Positions 1-8,000 of a DNA stretch of 10,665 nt are shown here, one piece after another. Position 1 is the first letter of the stretch. Every line of letters begins with the position of its first letter. The stretch spans positions 1 to 10,665 of the forward strand of contig JBMZCV010000171.1 of NCBI GenBank assembly GCA_049613665.1. Reading direction: 5' to 3'. A model generated the notes under the pieces. The model had not been told where the DNA came from. It was given only the letters and a program-made list of their open reading frames with translations, and did no database searches. The DNA comes from JBMZCV01 sp049613665. GTDB lineage: Bacteria; Bacteroidota; Bacteroidia; Chitinophagales; UBA2359. The translations under genes were made by a program, and so were the position numbers.

Positions 1-43
1 GGCGAACATTTGTCAGTAAAATAACATCAAATTCGACACCCCA

Positions 44-55
44 CCTTCAAGGTTT
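44..55. repeat. single copy of CCTTCAAGGTTT intergenic repeat
   Basis: The same core occurs as an inverted pair at 3375-3407, so this is a second site of the same short repeat within the window. No gene overlaps it. Confidence 0.4.
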
Positions 56-94
56 AATACACAAAATAACATTGTTAATAATTGGTAATTAATA

Positions 95-114
95 AGACAG
101 GGCATGCCCTGTCT
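95..114. repeat. 20-bp perfect palindrome (REP/MITE-like)
   Basis: AGACAGGGCATGCCCTGTCT is fully self-complementary and is followed by CTAC. I recall similar GTAGAGAC...GTCTCTAC palindromes as dispersed intergenic elements in Bacteroidota and cyanobacteria. It could also act as a 3' barrier or weak terminator for the minus-strand gene ending at 209, but no strong T-run follows. Confidence 0.6.
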
Positions 115-128
115 CTACTTTCCGTTTT

Positions 129-178
129 ATTTTTGCTTGCTCCTTGCGGCTTACGCTACGCTAAGGGCTTGCAAAAAT
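129..178. other. stem-loop 3' of the TIR-SUMF1 gene
   Basis: ATTTTTGC (129-136) pairs with GCAAAAAT (171-178), and TCCTT (141-145) pairs with AAGGG (163-167) inside it; the loop contains the CGCTACGC stretch. It is more GC-rich than its surroundings. It lies 30 bases beyond the stop codon of the minus-strand gene. A hairpin just after the variable region is typical of DGR targets. There is no U-tract after the stem in either direction (T-run first, A-run last), so it does not look like an intrinsic terminator. Confidence 0.45.
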
Positions 179-208
179 CACACTGTGCTAACCTGCCTCT
201 CAAGCACT

Positions 209-3073
209 TTAACTGTGAGCTAGGCGAAAACCGTTGTAGCTGTTCCTAGAACTCGGATAGTAGTTGTACCGATTAGCAACACGGCAGCGCTTCGCATGGT
301 CGTCATACCATGAACCGCCCCGCAAAACACGGATACCATCATTATTATTAACAGGATTAGTTTGGGTCGATTTCTGATAATAATCTGCATCATAAAAATC
401 TTCACACCATTCATATACATTACCAGACATATCATATAAACCTAACTCATTTGATTTCCCTTTACTGCCCACTTCCTGAGTCTTATCGCCACTATTCAAA
501 CCATACCAAGCTACTTCATCTATATTATTACTACCAGAATATTTTGTATTATTGCTCTTATTTCCTCCTCGTGTCGCATATTCCCATTCCGCTTCACTTG
601 GTAGCCTAAACTTTTTCCCTGTCATACTATTCAACTTTGTCAGGAAATCTTGTATATCATTCCAACTCACTTCCTCCACAGGGCAGTTATCACAGCCTTT
701 AAAATGACTTGGATTATCTCCCATTACGGCTTGCCATTGTGCTTGTGTCACTTCATATTTACCTATTTCATAGCTACTTAGTGTCACATCATGTACTAGC
801 TTTTCATCATCATTGCAGTCCCCATCTCGTTGTTCGTCGCAGCCCATTCTAAACGTGCCGCCTTGCACTCGAACCATATCATTTATTAGTTTTTGGATAA
901 CTGCAGGTATATCTGTTTTTGCTGTCATTTTTTCGGTGTCGCTTGTTGCTGTGTTATTTATTTTTTCGGCTCTGTTTACATTATCTTGTTTTGTTTCTTC
1001 CGCTTTCGGTGGTATATTATCAGCTACTTTATTATCTTCTATTTTTACTGTTTCAGTTAGCTTTGGCTCATCAACAGACATTTTTTCTGCTGTGTTTACC
1101 TTATTTTCTTCTGTTTTTGGTGGTGTATTTTCAGCAATTGTCGTGTTTTTTCCATCAATTTTTGTGCTTTTTCCATCACTATCTGTCGCCCAATCTTCTG
1201 CTTTAGACTTATAGTTTTTTCCTATGCTTTTTTTCTTTTTCTTTTGTTCAGGCATATCCCAACTTTCGCCTTTGCTGTCTTTTTTTAGATCTTCTATGGT
1301 TTCATATAGCTCTTTCATTTCTTTATCATTGCCTTTTGCGGCAGCCTCATAACTTTGCATAATATAAATATTTAACCACTCATTTTTCTTTGCATTTTGC
1401 AGTTCTATATGTTCTATTTCGTCTAATTTTCTACTTTTAAAAGCCTTTAGTGCTTCCATTCCTTGCTCTACTTTCTTTTTTTCAAATAAGCTATCTATTT
1501 TTGTTAATGTATTTTGTACTGTTTTAGGTAATCTTTGTATAGTTACTTTCGCTTTTTTCATACTTACACTATCAGCATTGAGCAGATATATTGTTAAGGT
1601 ATCTTTTTTACCACCCATAAACACCTTTGCTGTTTGTTCTATTTGATTTATCTCAAAAATAGTATCTGTCAGCATAGGTATCACCATTCTATCTTTTGGC
1701 TCGCTTAGTCTGTTCCACCAACTTGCTGTTACATCATTTTGCATCACACCACCCCATTTGTCGGCTTTTTTCACTTGCGAAACGCCGTTTTCATACTTTT
1801 CTACCTCCTCATAAGTTTCCGAAGGCACAGTTATTCCCCACTTATTGACTATATGCCATTTGCCGTCTTCTTCTACTGCAATACGCTCATCAGACAAATA
1901 TTTATAGTCATCATATATCACATTCCAAATAAGCGGCATAATCAATTGTGGTGCTACTGCCCAAGTAAGAATAGGCGTAAACAAAACAAATAACAAGCCT
2001 ATGGAAAACATTTTTAATTTTTGTTTTCCACGCTTTTTCTTTTTCTTTTTGGTCTTTTTCCCCTTTCTTTTTTTCGTTGGAAGTATCAGCTCTGCCGAGT
2101 TCTTTCTCAACTTCCGCCAATCACTTTTTTCTGTTACTGTTTCCGTAACAATTTCAATAACTCTATCTAAAGCAACAATATTTTTATACTCTTTTCCAAA
2201 TTCGTCTTTCGTCACTACCGCAACTTGCAATTCTAAGCGATGTTTGCCTGCCAACAAAGGCGTAACATCATATAACCATTCCGTATAATCATCTTCATCT
2301 ATTAGCTGCACTTCCTCGCCTTTGCAACGAATATTAAAAGCCGTTCCATTGCTTTCGTCCAACAATTTGACACGCATCAACTTACCTATTTTTCTTAGGT
2401 CTTCTATCACCGCTTCGTCGGCATCTTTCAAATTTTCTTTCAATATCGCTTCTTCCACTTCTTCGGGAGCAATTCGAATAGTGCAAGTTGATACCTTTTT
2501 TAGCTGCATTTTGTCTGGAATACGGTATAATACACGGCCTTGTTTGCGTTTTGGTCTTGCTTGTTCTTTATCTTCAATTTCTATATTATTGTCTTCTGCA
2601 ATTTGAGTATATAAAGCCTTTGTAATTTTAACATGAGGTTCGTCTGCTGTTTCCCACATAGCACTCGTTGTATGAACGCCATTTAGCGGCAATACTTTGA
2701 TGTCTTTGATATGTCTAAACGGTGCTAATTCCCACATACAGGCTCGTATAATAACAGGAATAACACGAGTTTCTTTTTTCTCATGTCGTACCAAAGCCTT
2801 GGTCATTTGGTCATAACAAGCATAGGAATGTAAAAAATCGGGACTAATGAGCAGCAAAATAATATTCGCATCATTCAATTCCTTAGCAATTTGAGCATTT
2901 TTATCTTGATGAGCCAAAGTTTTGTCATCGTACCAAATTTCAATAGTGCCATTAGTTTCCAAAATAGCTAATTGTTTGAGTAATCGATTTCGTATCGCAA
3001 TATCTTCATCAGCTTTAGCATAGGCAATAAATACTTTTATTCCCTTGTTTATTGGCTCTTTTTCGTTTTTCAT
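209..3073 (-). CDS. TIR / transmembrane / WG-repeat / SUMF1 (FGE-sulfatase) receptor-like protein
   Basis: This 954-residue protein starts at the ATG at 3073, about 45 bases after a -7-like element. Residues 12-155 form a TIR domain (KVFIAYAK box; WYDD; LLLISPDFL; VIPVIIR). Residues 185-315 are a beta-rich module (RIPDKMQL, LMRVKLLD, EWLYDVTPLLAGKH) that I recall from other bacterial TIR or peptidase fusions but cannot name. Residues 334-354 are Lys-rich and precede one hydrophobic segment (355-386), so the TIR end should be cytoplasmic and the C-terminus periplasmic or exposed. Residues 388-450 resemble WG repeats, 505-600 are helical and charged, and 610-722 are a low-complexity linker. Residues 731-953 are a SUMF1/FGE-sulfatase domain (GGTFRMGC, EVTQAQW, RLPSEAEWEYA, GNVYEW, RGGSW, GFR). 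The paired Cys residues used by true formylglycine-generating enzymes near the C-terminus are absent (GFRL instead of GFRC), so it is more likely a binding fold than an enzyme. Probable role: signal-sensing TIR effector. Domain calls are firm; function is inferred. Confidence 0.9.
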   Translation of the reverse strand: MKNEKEPINKGIKVFIAYAKADEDIAIRNRLLKQLAILETNGTIEIWYDDKTLAHQDKNAQIAKELNDANIILLLISPDFLHSYACYDQMTKALVRHEKKETRVIPVIIRACMWELAPFRHIKDIKVLPLNGVHTTSAMWETADEPHVKITKALYTQIAEDNNIEIEDKEQARPKRKQGRVLYRIPDKMQLKKVSTCTIRIAPEEVEEAILKENLKDADEAVIEDLRKIGKLMRVKLLDESNGTAFNIRCKGEEVQLIDEDDYTEWLYDVTPLLAGKHRLELQVAVVTKDEFGKEYKNIVALDRVIEIVTETVTEKSDWRKLRKNSAELILPTKKRKGKKTKKKKKKRGKQKLKMFSIGLLFVLFTPILTWAVAPQLIMPLIWNVIYDDYKYLSDERIAVEEDGKWHIVNKWGITVPSETYEEVEKYENGVSQVKKADKWGGVMQNDVTASWWNRLSEPKDRMVIPMLTDTIFEINQIEQTAKVFMGGKKDTLTIYLLNADSVSMKKAKVTIQRLPKTVQNTLTKIDSLFEKKKVEQGMEALKAFKSRKLDEIEHIELQNAKKNEWLNIYIMQSYEAAAKGNDKEMKELYETIEDLKKDSKGESWDMPEQKKKKKSIGKNYKSKAEDWATDSDGKSTKIDGKNTTIAENTPPKTEENKVNTAEKMSVDEPKLTETVKIEDNKVADNIPPKAEETKQDNVNRAEKINNTATSDTEKMTAKTDIPAVIQKLINDMVRVQGGTFRMGCDEQRDGDCNDDEKLVHDVTLSSYEIGKYEVTQAQWQAVMGDNPSHFKGCDNCPVEEVSWNDIQDFLTKLNSMTGKKFRLPSEAEWEYATRGGNKSNNTKYSGSNNIDEVAWYGLNSGDKTQEVGSKGKSNELGLYDMSGNVYEWCEDFYDADYYQKSTQTNPVNNNDGIRVLRGGSWYDDHAKRCRVANRYNYYPSSRNSYNGFRLAHS
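212..331 (-). repeat. candidate DGR variable region at the 3' end of the TIR-SUMF1 gene
   Basis: The last 40 codons run from RVLRGGSW to GFRLAHS. Between fixed scaffold residues (GGSW, A, CRVANR, P, R, GFR) sit about 16 positions holding Y, D, D, H, K, R, Y, N, Y, Y, S, S, N, S, Y and N. Fifteen of these codons end in C or T, and all can be derived from AAC or AAT by changing adenines, except the single AAG. That is the signature of adenine-directed mutagenic homing into a C-type-lectin-fold target, a known DGR target fold. The region abuts the stop codon, which is the usual place for a variable region. No template repeat or reverse transcriptase is visible in this window, so the assignment rests on codon pattern and motif memory only. 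Confidence 0.6.
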
Positions 3074-3125
3074 ATTTTGCAGAGTATTTGAGACGCTTGT
3101 AGAAAGGCATTTTGAATAAGAATGT

Positions 3126-3133
3126 CAAATATA
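3126..3133 (-). promoter_or_regulatory. -7-like promoter element for the TIR-SUMF1 gene
   Basis: On the minus strand this reads TATATTTG, matching the Bacteroidota primary-sigma -7 consensus TAnnTTTG. It lies 52 bases before the ATG at 3073, giving a leader of roughly 45 bases. I see no well-spaced TTTG (-33) element upstream, so the call rests on the -7 box and position. Confidence 0.5.
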
Positions 3134-3190
3134 CTTATTTTCTTTTGTTTATAGAAATGAAGTAGGCAAGTTTTTTTAAATCAAAACCTC

Positions 3191-3286
3191 ATGTCTGCCA
3201 CCTTGCGTTAAAACACAAGGCTATTCATATAAAAGACACACAATAACATTCAATAGCCCTGTAATTTATTGCTGGGCGGCAGATAT
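3191..3286. repeat. multi-arm palindromic intergenic element
   Basis: Outer arms ATGTCTGCC (3191-3199) and GGCAGATAT (3278-3286) pair, with one G-T. Inside are two 20-base hairpins: 3201-3220 (CCTTGCGTT/AACACAAGG, one mismatch) and 3257-3276 (CCCTGTAAT/ATTGCTGGG, one mismatch and one G-T). Between them CTATTCA (3221-3227) pairs imperfectly with TCAATAG (3250-3256). The whole can fold as a branched, cruciform-like structure. It has no coding capacity. Most likely a dispersed REP/MITE-like element; an RNA role cannot be excluded. Confidence 0.6.
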
Positions 3287-3345
3287 TCGATAAAAACAAA
3301 TAATTCAACTTCATTAAAAGGTCTCATAATCATAAATAATTTTCT

Positions 3346-3353
3346 TATCTTTG
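3346..3353 (+). promoter_or_regulatory. -7-like promoter element upstream of thrC
   Basis: TATCTTTG matches TAnnTTTG on the plus strand, 168 bases before the thrC ATG. No clear -33 element is seen at the usual distance. If used, the thrC mRNA would carry a leader of about 160 bases that includes the 3375-3407 hairpin and the 3438-3480 repeat. Confidence 0.4.
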
Positions 3354-3374
3354 TCAGCATTTTTTGTTATTGTT

Positions 3375-3407
3375 AAACCTTGAAGGTTTTAAAAACCTTC
3401 AAGGTTT
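3375..3407. repeat. 16-bp inverted repeat of CCTTGAAGG/CCTTCAAGG
   Basis: AAACCTTGAAGGTTTT (3375-3390) and its exact reverse complement (3392-3407) are separated by one base. Each arm is itself nearly palindromic, so several alternative pairings exist. The core recurs at 44-55. It sits inside the probable thrC leader; it may be a dispersed repeat or an attenuator-like hairpin, and the sequence alone does not decide. Confidence 0.65.
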
Positions 3408-3437
3408 GGAAACTTCATTTCGTTATCCTTTTGTTCT

Positions 3438-3480
3438 GGATTACTTCGTTGTTTCGCTTTACTTCACGCCTCGTAATGAC
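3438..3480 (-). repeat. degenerate GTCATTGCGAGG...AAGCAATCC-type dispersed repeat
   Basis: Read on the minus strand this begins GTCATTACGAGGCGTGAAG and ends GAAGTAATCC. I recognise it as a decayed copy of the widespread GTCATTGCGAG...GAAGCAATCC intergenic repeat found in many bacterial genomes. Identification is from memory of the consensus. It lies between the thrC promoter-like box and the thrC start. Confidence 0.5.
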
Positions 3481-3521
3481 AAAAAAGGAAAGTTTTCTTA
3501 TTGCAAAAAAATAAAAACCGC

Positions 3522-4823
3522 ATGAAATTTTATAGCACAAAACACCAATCGCCGAGCGTCACATTGAGCGAAGCCGTTATGAACAGTATGCCGAGAGACA
3601 GAGGCTTATATATGCCTGAACAAATCAATAAAATGCCTGAAAGCTTTTGGCAAAACATAGAAAAAATGTCGTTTGCCGAAATGTCTTTTGAAGTGGCTAA
3701 ATGCTTGCTAAACGGCACAATTGAAGACGAAGCCTTAAAAGAAATCGTTTTCGATGCCATCAATTTTGACGCTCCTATACACGAATTAGACGAAAAAATG
3801 AATTGTTTAGAGCTTTTTCACGGCCCTTCATTAGCTTTCAAAGACTTTGGTGCAAGATTTATGGCAAGGCTAATGAGTCATTTTGTGAAGGAAAGCAAAG
3901 AAAAATTATACATCTTAGTCGCTACTTCTGGCGATACAGGTGGAGCAGTCGCACAAGGTTTTTTAGGCACAGCAAATATTGAAGTGATTATATTGTATCC
4001 GAGCCAAAAAATCAGCGAACTGCAAGAAAAACAACTCACGACATTAGGGCAAAATATTCGTGCTATCGAGGTAGAAGGCACTTTCGATGACTGTCAGCGT
4101 ATGGTGAAAGCCGCTTTTTTAGACGAAGAATTGCAAGCGAAAATGAATTTATCGTCTGCCAATTCCATCAATATCGCACGCCTTATTCCCCAATCTTTTT
4201 ACTATGTATATGCCTATGCACAGGCGAAAAAAGCAGGCCGTCCAATTGTTTTTTGCGTGCCTAGTGGCAATTTTGGCAATATTACGGCAGGGCTTTTGGC
4301 TCAAAAAATAGGACTGCCTATCGAAAAGTTTGTAGCCGCCAACAATGACAACAATGTTTTTCAAGAATATCATCAAACAGGAACGTTCACGGCTCGCCCA
4401 TCTGTGCCGACATATTCCAATGCTATGGACGTAGGAAATCCTAGTAATTTGCAGCGTATTCAAGATTTATTTCAGCATGATATAAATGATATTCGTAAAA
4501 ATATTGGTTCGTATAGCTATGATAATGAGCAAACTGTGACAGCGATAAAAGAAATTTACGAAAAATATAATTATGTAAGCTGTCCACATACGGCAGTCGC
4601 TTATTTGGGCTTAAAAGACTATTTCAAAGACAATCCAAATAGCGATGCTTATGGTCTTTTCTTAGGAACAGCACATCCTTCTAAATTTTTGGACATTGTA
4701 GAGCCAGCTTTGCAAACGAAAGTTCACATTCCTACAAACTTAGCAATATTAGCAGAGCGAGAGAAAAAAGCGACTTTGATGAATACAGATTTTGAAAGCT
4801 TGAAGGCTTATTTGTTGGCTTAA
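3522..4823 (+). CDS. thrC: threonine synthase
   Basis: The enzyme converts O-phospho-L-homoserine and water to L-threonine and phosphate with pyridoxal phosphate, the last step of threonine biosynthesis, in the cytoplasm. From the ATG at 3522 the protein has 433 residues, normal for the bacterial family, and begins MKFYSTKHQSPSVTLSEAV as is typical. The upstream in-frame TTG at 3501 would add seven unlikely residues. The PLP lysine is K107 in GPSLAFKDFGARF. The phosphate-binding loop SGDTGGAVAQG is at about 136-146, SSANSINIARLIPQ follows, and a later Gly/Asn-rich loop reads PSGNFGNITAG. No thrA or thrB lies beside it; the neighbours are unrelated, so here it is probably its own transcription unit. 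No Shine-Dalgarno is visible, as is usual in Bacteroidota. Confidence 0.97.
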   Translation: MKFYSTKHQSPSVTLSEAVMNSMPRDRGLYMPEQINKMPESFWQNIEKMSFAEMSFEVAKCLLNGTIEDEALKEIVFDAINFDAPIHELDEKMNCLELFHGPSLAFKDFGARFMARLMSHFVKESKEKLYILVATSGDTGGAVAQGFLGTANIEVIILYPSQKISELQEKQLTTLGQNIRAIEVEGTFDDCQRMVKAAFLDEELQAKMNLSSANSINIARLIPQSFYYVYAYAQAKKAGRPIVFCVPSGNFGNITAGLLAQKIGLPIEKFVAANNDNNVFQEYHQTGTFTARPSVPTYSNAMDVGNPSNLQRIQDLFQHDINDIRKNIGSYSYDNEQTVTAIKEIYEKYNYVSCPHTAVAYLGLKDYFKDNPNSDAYGLFLGTAHPSKFLDIVEPALQTKVHIPTNLAILAEREKKATLMNTDFESLKAYLLA

Positions 4824-4828
4824 AAATG

Positions 4829-4847
4829 AATCTTTTTGATTTTCTGA
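4829..4847 (+). repeat. 19-base repeat, copy 1 (inverted copy at 10619-10637)
   Basis: AATCTTTTTGATTTTCTGA here is the exact reverse complement of 10619-10637. It overlaps the outer arm of the inverted repeat after thrC. The two copies lie in intergenic DNA 5.8 kb apart. The sequence is A/T-rich, so chance is not fully excluded. Confidence 0.4.
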
Positions 4848-4910
4848 TAGCATTTTTTAAACATACTATTTTTCGAAAAAATAGTATGTTTAAAAAATAT
4901 TGTCAGAAAA
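4840..4910. repeat. long AT-rich inverted repeat downstream of thrC
   Basis: A 22-bp perfect stem (4852-4873 with 4877-4898) closes on a 3-base loop, and an outer TTTTCTGA (4840-4847) pairs with TCAGAAAA (4903-4910) across a partly wobble-paired junction. It begins 17 bases after the thrC stop. It may serve as the thrC 3' end signal, but the stem is almost all A/T with no separate U-tract; a MITE-like origin is equally possible. Confidence 0.6.
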
Positions 4911-5009
4911 CACCTCGTATTGACAAATCATAATAAATATATCTTTTTTTGTGCTTTAAAAAACCAAAAATTGCTTATCTTATATGCTCAAAACTTAAAA
5001 ACTAAACAA

Positions 5010-8000
5010 ATGATAAGCTTTTGGCAACAAAAAATAGGAAAAAAAGTGTTTGAAATACTCTTTTTTCTATTTCTAACAAATGTATGTATTTTTGCACAAA
5101 AAGAAGGAAATATCTGGCATTTTGGCGACAATGCTGGCCTCGATTTCAATAGCGGCACACCGATAGCACTCACCAATGGAGCTTTAAGCACAACAGAAGG
5201 CTGTGCAAGTATTAGCGATAGCAACGGCAATTTGTTATTTTATACAGAAGGCACACGAGTTTGGAATCGCAATCACCAAGTTATGTTCAATGGTTATGGT
5301 TTAGATGGCCACGATTCGGCGACGCAATCGGCGATTATCGTGCCGAAACCTGCTAGTGACAACTTATATTATGTTTTTACGGTGGCTCAAATTGGCGAAG
5401 CTGATGGCTTGCGTTATTCCGTTATTGATATGAATTTGCAAGGTGGCTTGGGCGAAATTACGATTAAAAATGAGCAGCTTGCAACGCCTGTTGCCGAGAA
5501 GATAACTGCCGTTCTTCACAATAACAATACAGATATTTGGCTTATCGCTCACGAATGGAACAGCGATGCTTTTTATGCTTACCAAATTACGCCTACGACT
5601 ATCAATGCACCTATTGTTAGCAATATTGGCACAGTTCATACAGGCGGTGCTTTTTTACCAAACAATAATGCGGCTGGCTATATGAAAGTTTCGCCAGATG
5701 GCAGTAAAATTGCGGTGGCTATCAAAGAAATGAATTTGTTTGAAATTCTTGATTTTGATAACAATACAGGCATGGTTTCCAATCCTATCACAACAGCCGA
5801 TAATTATACGAATGCTTATGGCGTAGAGTTTTCGTCAGATGGTAGCAAATTGTATTTGAGTCATTATAGTTGGACAACTTCTTATATTTATCAGCTTGAT
5901 TTACAGGCAAGTAACATTTTACAAACAGCTACACTTATCAATACTTCCGATGATTTGGGTGGTGCTTTGCAAATTGCTTCCGATGGCAAAATCTATTTTT
6001 CTAGGCACGAAAGCCACTATTTAGGTGTTATAAATAGCCCAAATTTGGCTGGAACAGCTTGCAATTATGTAGAAGATGGCGTATTTTTAGGTACTGCAAA
6101 TGCTACTTTTGGCTTTCCTACTTTTGTGCAAAGCTTCTTTTTTACGCCTTTTTTCACTTACGAAAACACTTGTTTTGGCGAAAATATGCAATTTAACATT
6201 TCAAATACTGAAAATATAACAAATGTTATTTGGAATTTTGGAGATATAAATAGTGCTACAAGCAATACTTCAAATCAACTTTTTCCAATGCATATTTTTA
6301 GCGATGCAGGCAGTTTTGAAGTGAGTTTGACTTTTACGCAAAATGGTTTGACAGAAACAATTAGCGAAACTATTGTCATTAACCCTTTGCCAGAACAGCC
6401 AAATTTAGGCGATGATATGAGCTTGTGCAATGGCGAAAACTTTGTGTTAAGTGCTGGTTCAAATAATCCTAGTAACAGTTATTTGTGGCAAGATGGTTCT
6501 ACAAATTCAAATTTTGTCGTGACGCAAGCAGGCACTTATAGCGTTCAAATAAGCAACTTTTGCGGAACGGTATCTGATGTTATCACAATAAGCTACTCTG
6601 AAAGTCCGAGTTTAGATTTAGGCAATGATGTTAGTTTGTGCGAAGGCGAAAGCTTAGTTTTAAACCAAAATAACAATGCAAATAATAGTGCTTATTTGTG
6701 GCAAGATGGTTCTACAAATCCTACTTTTGCAGTTACAGACGCAGGCACTTACAGTTTGCAAATGACTAATAATTGCGGAACGGTAAGCGACCAAATCAAT
6801 GTTTTTTATGGCAATGCTCCTCAAATAAGTTTACCAAATGATACGAGCCTTTGCAATGGACAAAACATTTTGCTTGATGTCAATTTGAACAATAGTAACA
6901 TTTCTTATTTGTGGCAAGATGGTTCGGCAAATCCAAGTTTTTTAGCTAATGCAGCAGGCCTTTATAGCGTTACAGTTACAAGTAGTTGCGGAAGTGCGAC
7001 AGATGATTTTTTATTGACTTACAATAATTTTCCACCAAGCGTAAATTTGCCAAATGATACATTGCTTTGCGACAATGCGACTTTAATTTTAAATGCCAAT
7101 ACAAACCCATCAGATGCCGAAATTTTATGGTCAGATGGCTCGACAAACGAAACATTTACGGTTGCAGCAGCAGGAACTTATAGCCTACAAATCAGCACCT
7201 TATGTGGTGTTTCTAGCGATAATATTACGGTGTCTTACGACAATACGCCTTTTGTTAATTTGCCTAATGATACCAACTTGTGCAATGGCGAAACGCTTGT
7301 TTTAAATGCTAGTTTGCCTTTTGTAACTAATTATTTGTGGCAAGACGGCTCGACAAATCCAATTTATACGGTAACGGAAGCAGGTTTTTACGAAGTAGAA
7401 ATAAGTACAAATTGTGGAACGGTAAGCGATAACATTACGGTTTCTTACACTAACGAGCCGACTACTTTTAGCCTAGGAAACGATACCAATTTATGTGTAG
7501 GCGATACGCTTTTGCTTTCCATTTTAAATAATGAAAATTGGGAATACGAGTGGCAAAATGGCGAAAATAGCAATAGTTTTGAAGTGACAGAAACAGGCAT
7601 TTATGCTTTGACAGTTAGCAACAATTGCGGCACGTTTACAGATTCTATTGCTGTAAATTTCGGAACGCCTCCTCTCCCCTTTTCTTTGCCAAACGATACT
7701 AGCTTTTGCGATTTTGGAAGCCTTTTATTAGAGATTCCTTTTTTAGCGGAAAATACAAGTTTTGAATGGCAAAATGGCGAAAATAATTCTAGTTTTTTAA
7801 TCACAGAAGCAGGCACTTATTGGCTAGAAACAAATAATTTTTGCGGCACGTTTAGCGATTCTATTTCGGTAAGTATAAAAGAAAATCCACAACTCAATTT
7901 AGGAACTGATTTATCTTTATGCGATGGCGATACAGTTTTGTTAAACGTTTATGATGTAAGCGAAAATTTAAATGAATATGTTTGGCAAAACGGCTCGACA

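Larger units (their letters stand above)
3074..3521. other. divergent intergenic region, 448 bases
   Basis: No credible gene is present. The region holds promoter-like boxes for both divergent neighbours (3126-3133 minus, 3346-3353 plus) and three separate repeat structures (3191-3286, 3375-3407, 3438-3480), which together fill about 40 percent of it. Confidence 0.6.

Noticed and set aside
1..208. Template repeat or reverse transcriptase next to the candidate variable region
   Set aside because: I found no second copy of the variable segment on either strand and no RT motif in any frame; if present they are outside the window.
731..953. Formylglycine-generating enzyme activity for the SUMF1 domain (numbers are residues of the protein at 209-3073)
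   Set aside because: The C-terminal catalytic Cys pair is not in place (GFRL end, and no Cys at the usual site before NRY), so sulfatase activation is unlikely.
813..1214. Open plus-strand frames inside the TIR-SUMF1 gene
   Set aside because: They read as Phe/Ser-rich antisense of the Lys/Glu-rich linker, with no family resemblance; shadow of the minus-strand gene.
2031..2075. Phase-variable homopolymer tract in the Lys-rich region
   Set aside because: The T-runs are at most about seven bases and are broken by C and G, and Lys codons explain them; too short for a good slippage claim.
3191..3407. CRISPR array or tRNA
   Set aside because: The repeats are inverted and unlike one another, with no regular spacer pattern and no tRNA arms or anticodon layout.
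3501..3521. TTG at 3501 as the thrC start
   Set aside because: The ATG at 3522 gives the family-typical N-terminus; the extra seven residues are Lys/Asn-rich and unlike ThrC.
4920..5009. TTG at 4920 as the start of the large surface protein
   Set aside because: It would place 30 residues before an evident signal peptide that starts at the ATG at 5010.
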